From: Pilatotrama ljubarskyi
Lineage: Eukaryota > Basidiomycota > Agaricomycetes > Polyporales > Polyporaceae
Assembly: GCA_022385805.1 (NCBI GenBank)
Contig: MU277741.1
Coordinates: 1 to 58,502, forward strand
DNA: 58,502 nucleotides
Reading direction: 5' to 3'
Position 1 is the first letter of the stretch. Every line of letters starts with the position of its first letter. Both the position numbers and the translations under genes were made by a program. This document shows, one piece after another, positions 34,720 through 44,002 of the stretch. Below the pieces are notes generated by a model. It did no database searches. It was not told the origin of the DNA and was given only the letters and a program-made list of their open reading frames with translations.

Positions 34720-35435
34720 GGTGGATGCTGCGGTGGTGTACAGGCAGATGTTTTGCGGTGGTGGGTGCCAAGGCCAGAGTCCTACTTAAGCAACAGGTCA
34801 GGGCATCTCAGGCTAACTGTCTGTCGTACCGCCGCTGTGTCTGGATATCCGCCCTGAAGGAACTTGAGCTACTCTCGTGAGCTTCCTTGTCGAGGCCTGG
34901 GGATAGTCTCGTCACGGGTGACCAGAGCTTGGGTCTTGCTCATCCTTACGAGACTCGCGGGTCGAATGGATGCGAGCGGGATATCTGTGGCTCTTCACAT
35001 GAACGTTCCAGCGATGAGTATGGGCGTGGCGTACTATGTTGTTGTACTCATCCGGATATCTGCAGTATTACGGGGCACAGGATCCCGACAACCCCGAAGT
35101 ACGGCGACGCCGCGCCGACATGGTCTATTCCATCTCTTCGGCGCCCCACTCGGCGCTCGAGAGGTTCATCTTGGGTGAGCAACATACGACGTACAGTACA
35201 TAGGGAGGCGAGACAACTGCTCGGCCGCCGGCCTCACTGCATTCGCGGGGTCTCCGCATCAGCAGGAGAAGCACGTGAGGCCATGTGCTGGGACCCCGAA
35301 AACTCCGCGGTCATGCAAGTCTGATTCCCGCCATGACCTTGAAGTTGTACCTTTCTGACTGCTGCTTGTTGGTCTGTGTCCAGAGCTGAACTTCGCTCGC
35401 CTTTACTCGACGCTGTGTCGGTGTCATCACTCGAT
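34720..35435. promoter_or_regulatory. Divergent upstream region (34719 gene / MSP1)
   Basis: About 700 bp between two start codons on opposite strands. No convincing open frame, and I could not single out a core element. Confidence 0.4.
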
Positions 35436-36911
35436 ATGGCTGTCTCAGCTTCGACGAAGAGGGCAATCATTGATGGTGAGTTCCGACCAAGAACACTACC
35501 TGATCCTCTCAGTGCTCACGACGCTTCGCTAGTCGCTATTTTCGTGGCATCTCAAGTATGTATCACCACCGAACTGCCACTTGAGTGCTCCTTGCTAAAC
35601 TGTGCTGGAAGGCAGCCCTATACTACACATTACGAGTGAGTCTGCCCATTCTTACCAATGCGTCGGCCCTCCTCACCCTCCGGAAGTGGGTCATGGACAA
35701 TATGTCTCCCGTGGAACGCAAGGAAGTGAAGCAGAAAAGCTTGAAGGCGCTTGAGAGTCTTGGACACAAGGATTTGAAGTTGGATGAGTACGAGAGTACG
35801 TCGCAATCATGCTGGTCATCCCGCTCTCCCGTAACTCTAGTGTGCCTAGGCCAGATTGCCTCCGAAGTCATCCACCCGGACGACATTGACGTCCGCTTCA
35901 CTGGTAAGCAGGCCTGACACTCGTACCCTGTGCCTATCACAAATCGTCCACGTAGACATCGGCGGTCTTGACCCCATCATCTCCTCACTCCAAGAATCGG
36001 TCATCTTGCCCCTCCGCTTCCCCAACCTCTTTGCTTCCTCCTCCCTCCTCGGCGCGCCCAAGGGCGTTCTCCTCTTCGGACCGCCCGGATGCGGCAAGAC
36101 CATGCTTGCCAAGGCTCTTGCGAAGGAGTCCGGGGCGACCTTCATCAATATTGCCGCATCAGTTCTCACGAACAAGTGGTACGGGGAGTCAAACAAGCTC
36201 GTCGCCGGCCTGTTCTCCCTCGCGCGCAAAACGCAGCCGAGCATCGTATTCATTGACGAGATCGACTCGTTCCTGCGCGAGCGGGCGAAGGGCGACCATG
36301 AAGTGACCGCCATGATGAAGGCAGAGTTCATGACGTGAGTATCAAGACCTGGCTGGCCGCGCGTTGGGCTGATTGTGCGTGTGCAGGCTTTGGGATGGCC
36401 TCACGTCGAGCTCAGACCGGATATTGGTCCTCGGCGCGACCAACAGGCCCGAAGACATCGACTCTGCAATCCTCCGACGAATGCCGAGGCGGTTCGCTGT
36501 AGGCCTCCCAGACGTCGACCAGCGAGAGAAAATTCTTACCCTCGTTAGTCACCCATCGTAACGCTCGCGTGCTGCTTCACTGACGAGGATGGCCCGCAGA
36601 TACTTAAAGATACCCCACTAGCGCCCGAAGTGTCCATACGTACGCTTGCGGAGAAGACAGACGGTCTCTCAGGATCGGACCTCAAGGAGCTCTGCCGAGA
36701 TGCGGCGATGAGGCCCATGCAGGAGCTGATGAGATCAGCCCGCGGAGAGTACGAGAAGTTCGCACAAAGTCAAGGACAGGTACGTCGTCTGTGCATGCTC
36801 CTCTCACCGGAGCTCTCTGACGTGGCCTTACGTGTACAGAGCGTAAGGCTCCGGCCGCTAACGCTTGACGACTTCAACATCGAGGACGGCACCGTGCTCT
36901 CACCCGCATGA
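35436..36911 (+). CDS. MSP1: Mitochondrial outer-membrane AAA ATPase MSP1/ATAD1
   Basis: Membrane extractase that removes mislocalised tail-anchored proteins from the outer mitochondrial and peroxisomal membrane. Nine exons join in frame: 35436-35475, 35533-35555, 35612-35635, 35687-35795, 35850-35903, 35956-36334, 36387-36543, 36600-36779 and 36840-36911, giving 345 residues (human ATAD1 has 361). The N-terminus [20 protein letters not shown] is a single span followed by [20 protein letters not shown] and LKLDEYE. The AAA domain carries DIGGLD, Walker A GPPGCGKT, the pore-loop KWYGESNKL, Walker [10 protein letters not shown], sensor 1 ATNRPEDID and the arginine-finger region LRRMPRRF. The last part is [20 protein letters not shown] and [16 protein letters not shown]. 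The splice before WVMD aligns with human ATAD1 without insertion, which decided that junction. Confidence 0.93.
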
Positions 36912-38449
36912 GGGTGCATGCACATGCACCTATCGTTCATGTTCCGGTAATGGAACAGCTATGATGCTCATGAGGATCTGTACGTGTATGGCATAGCTTA
37001 TGAACCGTTAATACTGTTAGATATAGATGCTCGCGTCCCTTTCAGTTCGGGCTGATTTGAGTCCGGTGAAGCTGAGGCCTATGGCCCACTCGTCTTCATA
37101 GGCTGTCATCTAGGTGACCCGAGAATCCCATTGGGGTCCTGACGATCTGAACGCGTAGGTACAGGACTCAAAGAAGCGTCTGGAGGAACGCTTGACGACG
37201 TATGTTATCTAGCGGAATAGCGCAACACGGCCTCATTGCAACTCCCAGGCCCTGATAACCTAGACTTCTGGAGTATCACCGATGCATTCTTCCAAACTAG
37301 CTCCTCCGATGACCTTACATTGCACTGGCCCTCTCGAGTGTAGACAACAGGGTCGAGCACGTCGGTGCAGACTGCTCCGGTCGAGGGAACGAGGAATATC
37401 CACTACCTTGTGACCCTTTCGCCAAACTTGCAACTAAGGTTGCCTAGCGTGATGCCCGGAAGTATACGGAAGCGATGACAACGCAACGGACGCTCTGGGA
37501 GCTGCGGCACTGTACGACAGGGTAAGTATCCGGCTATAGCTATATGCCACGCACAGGAGGCTGGGTGACGCATAACTCACATTCGTCGACGGCTGGACCG
37601 ACAAAATGGCTTCTGCTACCCACTCACCTTGGTTAAGCTGCTGACACAGGAGTGTCGCTGGTGTTAGCTGGCAGAACATTACGACGTGGGAGCTTTTCCA
37701 AGATATCCTTCTGGCCGTACGGAGCTGTGGGATGCGGCGCCGGCACACTACATTAATGGACCGGCTCTGGGATAGATCTGGCATCCCATAGGCCGCTCGC
37801 GTTGGCTCCGCAGCTTGTGTGCAGCAGGTCCGAGGGAAGGAGCAGATGCGTACTTCGATCTGTAGTCCTACATTCTGCCTGTGGACAGAGTTCAACCAGA
37901 AAGACCTACAGGTCGCAGGGATGCCGGATAACAGCGAGGCTTCAAGCAGGCGACGCCAGAATAGAAGACCTCTCCGGCAACGGGTCTGTGGTCAGAGTCC
38001 AATGCCTCTAGACTTCAAACAGGAATAGGCCCGCAGTGCAAACGAGGTATCCTGTACGTTCCCGATCGCCACCGTATCTGGCTAAGCAGCGGGCGGGAGC
38101 TGCAGCAAACGCTTGACCCAATAGTGGTATCTGCCGTGCACGGCGCGGTCCAACGTACCGCTCGTCGAAATCTGCCAGTCTTCCGAAAGTAACGCTCTCA
38201 CGCTGGGCTCCCACAGGTTCCGGATCCATGCCCGGGACGGAAGAGAACAGCCGAGACTGGGCCGCGCCAACACCCTCTGGAGAAATCAAACTAAATGACA
38301 CTCTGCGCCTCTTGAGGAGGGACGCATCCCACACGTGCTTGGTAGCTGTACGCGGTCAAATAGATAATGGCTAAGTATTTGGAGTATTCAAGGCGAAGCA
38401 CATTCATAGCAAGCATGGTATTGCAGGCAGGTTCTTCGTCCGTCCAAGG
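36912..38449. other. Convergent intergenic stretch, 1.5 kb
   Basis: This lies between the MSP1 and aspartic-protease stops and is longer than the other convergent gaps. The open frames, including a 108-residue one on the minus strand at 38008-38334, show no family resemblance and no splice chain. Possibly old repeat debris. Confidence 0.4.
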
Positions 38450-40044
38450 TTATGCCAGGTCCGCGAATGACAACGTGTTATTGTCCAGATCGTGTTGCAC
38501 GTAGCGGCCCTGGAACCAGGTCTGGCCGATCAGCCACTGCGGGGCATCGACGGTCGACGTGCCTAAGACGTTCGCGGTGCAGATGCGTCCGTCAGCTGTG
38601 CGGTTGAGCTCGTTGGCAGCCAGGTCGATGTAGTGCACGACGTCGCTGGGCGGGAAGCTGAAGCCGAACCGTGCTGGAGTACGTGCGCAGTCATACGTTC
38701 CCTTCCAGAGTTTGTTTCAATTTACCGTTTGAAACGTGGAGTGGTGAATTGTGATGCTCACCAGGGCACTGGTGATACCGTCATTGGTCTGCTGAGTAAC
38801 ATTGTAGCCGACTGACTTGAATATCTCCAGCACTTGTTGAGGCGGGCCGATGATGTTTGGGGTACCATTGTCGACTGCATAGTTCTTACGATGAGCGCAG
38901 CCGTTCTGGACAGAAGCGTCGGTGGCACTCACATAGAGGGACGATGTGCGAGAACGGCTTCCCGTCAATGACTAGCATAGGAGAGTCGGCTTCCGTGGAG
39001 TTGACCACCATCCAAGCGTCGTGCTATGAGTTTAGGCAGTAGAACTCACTTGAGTACCGCATAGAGAAGGGATTTTTCGAACATACCTCCATCGTCGGGA
39101 GCACGGTAACATCTCCAGATATCTTGGACTCATCTACCAAAAGTGTCAAAACCGACTTGAAGTACTTATGCTACTGGTATTCCATACCAATTTCGCCAAA
39201 TACGAGAGAACCCGTGCCGTTCTTTCCCAGCGCAAGGGCGAATGCGCAGGGTGACACTGGACCAGAACATATCAGAGCATGGTTCGTGCGCGCTAGTGTG
39301 TTGTCGCGATGCCACTTACAGTCTCCCTCCTGGCAGAGTGTTTCCACGAGCCCTTGCCCCGCGGACTCGTCAGAACTTGGATCATCGCCGAAGGATGAAG
39401 GAGGGCTGAATCCAGCCACTCTATGCCGGCGGTGTCAGTTGTAGCGTAGCGGTATGTTACTAGTATGGAGATATGTACCCATCTCCAGGAAGGTCATCTC
39501 CTTGGGTGATATTGCCTACCAAAAGGTTGACCACCGTACCACCGGCGAACTTGACATCATCGCGTACGAACGAGACAAGCTCCTGGAAAGAGGTTCGTCG
39601 AAAAACATTGTTTCAGACATCCGCACCCAACTGGTTCGAGGCGACCTACGGATGCGGGGGCTATGCCATCCTCGCTGGCACCGCTGAACTGGATGAATTC
39701 GCTGAAATTGGTCTGTTGAGACGACTCGCTGGGCTGATACAAGCCCTCCTTGACTAGTATGGCGAAGCTCCCCGTGTCAATGGTCAACTATACAGGAGGT
39801 AGAGTAAAGTATCAGCGGCGCTCTGGAGTCTCAGCGATGACTGGAGTCCGAACTCACGGAGAAGTTTTGGGGCCCGATGGAGAAATCGCCGAGCCAGAAG
39901 CCCTGGAAAACGTCCGTACGAAGGTCAGAACCCTCTAGGCCTGCATGGCTGACCGGTGCGTACCTCATGCAAACGAAGCGATACGGTGTCTGGAAAAGCA
40001 TATGCTAGTGTAGCGCCGAACAAGAGAGCTGCCACAGCGCGCAT
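38450..40044 (-). CDS. Secreted aspartic protease (peptidase A1-like)
   Basis: Pepsin-fold endopeptidase. The ATG at 40044 starts a signal peptide (MRAVAALLFGATLAYA), then DTVSLRLHE. The N-terminal lobe has GLEGSDLRTDVFQGFWLGDF, SIGPQNFS and the first catalytic motif IDTGSFAILVKEGLY near 39770. Later exons give GLAGFSPPSSFGDDPSSDES, GQGLVETLCQEGD, FALALGKNGTGSLVFGEIGM and MLVIDGKPFSHIVPLYVSAT. At the place of the second motif the frame reads KNYAVDNGTPNIIGPP, that is D-N-G-T rather than D-T/S-G-T; the Asp is kept. The C-terminus is NRTADGRICTANVLGTSTVD, QWLIGQTWFQGRYVQHDLDN and NTLSFADLA, stop at 38450-38452. The proregion seems short for a zymogen. About 420-440 residues are expected. No GPI tail. 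Confidence 0.83.
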
Positions 40045-40593
40045 TCTGAAAGTTGTCGTAGTCGCTGCCCTGCAATATAATAAAGGTTGACTGTGCATCC
40101 TTATATACCATCTCCAACTCTCAGCTGCCGATGGCAGGCGACTTAGTGAGCCCAGCGGCGATGCAGCACCGTCATTACTTACGATCACCGCAGTCGGCAT
40201 TGAATGCCGGTAGGCAGTGCCATATCATGTTCTTGACACCCGCGAAGTTTGTATGAGCAGAGCCGGTTGGAGAGAAGGTCATGACACCCTCGGATATGCG
40301 TGAACTCGGAGTCGTGCCAGGCGCGGAGTCGGCGCCTGCGGCGGTGATGGTGGAATGGGCAATGATCCCCGGAGCCTATAGAAACTTGGCTGCCGTGGAA
40401 TCATACCGCGATCACATTCTTGCGCCGCTGTTGCACCCTCAAACTCAAGGCATGCCTTCACTGCGAATGGAAACGTCAAGTGTGCTACTGGTAGCAAGGA
40501 GGAACGTACACTACAAGACAAACGAGCGTAGTCCGATATCAGAGCAGTCCATAGTTCTCTCGACCTTTTGACATCTCATCGGCCTTCGCCCGT
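40045..40593. other. Gap between the trehalase 3' end and the protease start
   Basis: About 550 bp holding the protease promoter and the trehalase 3' flank; both genes lie on the minus strand. No gene seen. Confidence 0.4.
40101..40107 (-). promoter_or_regulatory. TATA box of the aspartic protease gene
   Basis: The minus strand reads GGTATATAAGG here, about 60 bp before the ATG at 40044. Confidence 0.5.
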
Positions 40594-43347
40594 TCACATA
40601 TTCAGGAGTGTCGTTGCGGCGACGGCCAAGATGATGGTAAGGGCAGAGACCGCACCAGTGCTCGCCGCGGCGTTCTTGTGATTCGTCGACGTAGTTGACG
40701 TTTGTGACTGCACCAGGAGATCCGGGCAGCTCGGAGCGACAAGAACGTCTCCGTACGTGCTTGCGACCCAAAGGAGCGCGCCATTCGTCCATCCAAAGCC
40801 CGCCTGTAACGGGATGATGGAAGGATGACTGTGAAGCATACGTCAGAGCGGCGCAAAAGAGACGCACCTGCACCGTGTACTCTCCGCCACGACCGGCGGA
40901 ATCGATGTCGGACATCGAGAATTTCTCGAACATCTAGGGAAGGAGCGAATCAGTTAGGTGACTACGGATCTATGTAGGCAGGAGGCTACTCACGTTGCCA
41001 GTGTTGTTGACGCTCTGGGTGACGTTTAGCTCCTGATCAGACAGCCTCGGAAGCAGGTTCGGGATCTCTCCGCCGGTCGCATGCCTAACAAACACAGCAT
41101 TAGCTTCATTTTCCAGAAGCAAACACTTCGAGCATACCAGCTGCACAACACACTCGCGACGTAACGGTTCGCAAGTTCCCTCTGGAGAGCCGCAGCCCAC
41201 CCTTCACCACTGGTGGCGTTACCGCCATTGATCACAGTTCCGTTAAGCTTGTTGATGTCCGCCCCTGGGCCGGACTTCGTCGCGTTGACGCCCGAACCAC
41301 TGATGGGCTGACCGGGCAGAGCGGCCTCGTCCACGCCGATCTGGCCGGAGGGAATGAGATCGAATGTAGACTTGCCAGAGTCGGGAGTCGGGAGAGCGCC
41401 CGACGTGACGTTTGACGGGAGCGCACGGAGCGCCTCGAGCGCGATGTACTGGTGCGGCGGCCAGGCGTTCGGCGCATCCCATTGCTGCCCGGTCTCGATG
41501 AAAGTCACTGGCAGCGTGCCGTTATACCGGTTAAGCACCATGTTCAGCGCGGCGAACGTTCCAAAAGCCTTCTCGCTCGACGAGAGCACCTCATCGGGGA
41601 TGATCCCGTTCCATAGCGGGTAGAAGGTCGCCGCAGTGTAGATGCTGTTTCGTGCGTTCGACGTGAGGTTGAAGTCGTAGAACGCGAGCTTGGACGGATC
41701 CCAGAGGAGATCCAGGATACCGGCCCGGAACGTCGCGGCGGTAGAACGGTGCGCTTGGGCGGCAGACGAGTTCTCATTCTGGGCGTCGTACAGATCCGCA
41801 AGGAGACTGTGTGCCTTGTCTGAAAAACCCGGACGGTCAACAGAGCGTAGTGCCCGAGCGGTACTGTCCCAGACTTACAGAGGATGCTGTTCAGGCAAAC
41901 GGGAATCGTCTTACGGACGTTTAGGGTACGCAGGGCAGGATTAGTGTTGTTGGACCCGCCAGCGAGCGGCTGCGCCATCCACCGGCTAGAGTAGTCCCAG
42001 CCGGTCTCGGCACCACTTGCCAGCTCTGCGTACAGATCTGCGCGTTGCTGCTCCGTCAGAGGAGTCGCCAGCGTGGGGTCGTTAGCGGTGAGGTAGTCTA
42101 CATGAGCGTCCGTCAGCTGGCGCACATACGAGTCTTGTGGTAGGACGTACCTTCGAGGTAAGACTCGGGCCGAGGTGCAGTATTGTTGACTGCGTAGTGA
42201 GCCATGGCGTAGGTCTGGTTCGTGTAGGGGCTAGTGACGTTGAGCGTGCGGTTTTCAGCCCACCACTTCAACTCAACCTCAGCCAGAGGCAAAGCACGCT
42301 TCAGGATGCTGGTATCGTTGCTTGCGGCAACGTAGTCAGCGAGCATCTGGGCAACCGATGAGTCCAGATCCTGGATGCAGCATAGATTAAACGTACGTGG
42401 ATGAAAAGGGGTGGCTGGGAGCGATTCAAGTCTGATGTAGCGTCAGCGTGAAACCTATAGGCGGCAGTCGCACTACTTACAGTAGATGCGGCCACCGTTC
42501 GGGATAAAACCGAAGTTCTCAAGCTCATCCATGAAATTCTGAAGCGTGTCGTTGACGGTCGAGAACAACCCCGACTCGATGAGGCCCTGTACGATCCAGT
42601 AGGAGTCCCAGTAGTCTGCCAGCACCGCTTAAGCACTGTCTTTGAATACGGGGACAGGCGACTTACATTGCTCGCGGAAGCGCCCGCCGGGCACGACGAA
42701 TGAATGATTCAGAGGAATCAGGGAGCTTTCGCAACTACCGCTCTCTGTGCCCTCTGGGCATAACGCCGAATCATTAGTGTTCCTAATGAGCTGCGTCCAA
42801 AAGCCGTGCACAGTTTGCGAGAAGGCCTTGACGAGGGTGTCAGACACGTTGCTCAAGAACGCCGGCTGCGCATTGAAGTCCGCGAGCGCCACGGCCTCGA
42901 GCTCAAGGCCCTCGCCGCGGAAGTCGTTATCTAGGAAGTTGACGACGGCACCCTCCGTGATCGTACTGTTGCTGATGGCAGCGAAGTCCGAGAGGACTTG
43001 CTGGGACGATTTGGACGTGGGCTTGTCAACAAAAGTTTTAGAGTCTGCATACGCGCGCGCAAGGTTGACAGTCTGCAGGAGCTGTGCGACATTGTCAGCG
43101 CCTGCCACATATCACAGCATACGTCACTTACGGCACCCGCGCAGAAGATGCGACTCGGGCACCATGCCTGCGCAGGCGGCAGGGGGACCTGGGAGGGGAG
43201 GGCCGACGAAAGGGGGAGAGATGGACTTGCGATCGCCGTCGATATTGTGATGGACGGCGGGGCAGTTGCGCTGCTGGGAGCGGCCTGGGGTAAGGCGCGC
43301 GCGCACTGAAGCAAGGCCGCGGTGAGCACCACCTGTGTCTGATGCAT
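40594..43347 (-). CDS. Alpha,alpha-trehalase, GH37, probably GPI-anchored
   Basis: Splits trehalose into two glucoses at the cell surface or outside. The ATG at 43347 starts a signal peptide (MHQTQVVLTAALLQCARALP) and a Ser/Pro/Ala linker, then CPSRIFCAGAV. The GH37 domain follows: LLQTVNLARAYADSKTFVDK, the signature PGGRFREQ/YYWDSYW (split by an intron at about 42678-42626), GLIESGLFSTVNDTLQNFMD, GFIPNGGRIYYLNRSQPPLF, ETGWDYSSRWM and the second signature QQWDAPNAWPPHQYIALEAL near 41440-41500. The end carries EKFSMSDIDSAGRGGEYTVQ and GFGWTNGALLWVASTYGD. Many N-glycosylation sequons suit an extracellular enzyme. The tail AVSALTIILAVAATTLLNM after a Ser/Thr/Asn-rich stretch is a typical GPI-attachment signal, stop at 40594-40596. 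Both signatures are intact. Confidence 0.92.
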
Positions 43348-43770
43348 TCTGTCCAAGTCGTCGGTCGACGCGGGGTCCAACGACGTCGTGCGGGGTTGCT
43401 TTATATGCCAACACCGGAGGATAGCCGCTGGCGGTCTAACGCCCGGTTATTTGCGTTGTTCCCACCCATCAGGCTCTCGACGTCCACCTGGCTGCGCTGC
43501 AATGAACGACCGCAGCGGCGGTCGGTTGACCTTGTGACCCCTGGCCAAGCAGCTCGCGATCATGTAACGTCATCGGCGCACGTCGGGACAGGCACGCCCT
43601 GTACTGCTCGTTCTGCGTGAGCGGTCTGTCCAGTGAGCGCATATACGGACAACTCAGAACTTACTTGGAAACGCCCGCCGCTGCTTTCCCTGCTCCAGCA
43701 TGAACGGCGTACGAAGCGTCTGCAGAAGCTCGAGAACGGGCACCCTATTTCCCCGCACCGTAAAAGGCAG
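43348..43770. promoter_or_regulatory. Trehalase-side half of a split intergenic region
   Basis: About 420 bp upstream of the trehalase. It was contiguous with 48986-49421 before the LINE inserted. It holds the trehalase TATA box. No gene seen. Confidence 0.5.
43400..43405 (-). promoter_or_regulatory. TATA box of the trehalase gene
   Basis: The minus strand reads CATATAAAGC here, about 53 bp before the ATG at 43347. Confidence 0.5.
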
Positions 43771-43781
43771 CAATCATCCAC

Positions 43782-43785
<4 letters not shown>
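43771..43785. repeat. Target-site duplication of the LINE, left copy
   Basis: The sequence CAATCATCCACGGTT is repeated exactly at 48971-48985. Its last two T merge with the poly(T) of the element, so the duplication may be 13-15 bp. Confidence 0.92.
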
Positions 43786-43819
<34 letters not shown>

Positions 43820-43822
43820 AAA
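43784..43822 (-). repeat. Poly(A) tail of the LINE, preceded by T10
   Basis: The plus strand shows 29 T (43784-43812) followed by 10 A (43813-43822). In element sense this is T10 then a poly(A) of 27 or more. The A and T tracts could fold back on each other. Length may be affected by sequencing slippage. Confidence 0.9.
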
Positions 43823-44002
43823 TCTGGGGTATACTATGATACACACTACTATACTACACGCAGTGCTTGAACAGCCGTCTGCAAGTGCGCGGGTTTACAA
43901 TTGGCCCCGCAAACATGTGTACGAATTACGGCGGGGTGGTGTGGACCCCAGCAATAGCGAAGTACTCCGAGGGGGCGGAGTGGCGATGCGCGAGAGGGGC
44001 AC

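Noticed and set aside
38008..38334. Minus-strand 108-residue open frame between MSP1 and the protease
   Set aside because: No domain, no splice partners, and in a convergent gap; treated as chance.
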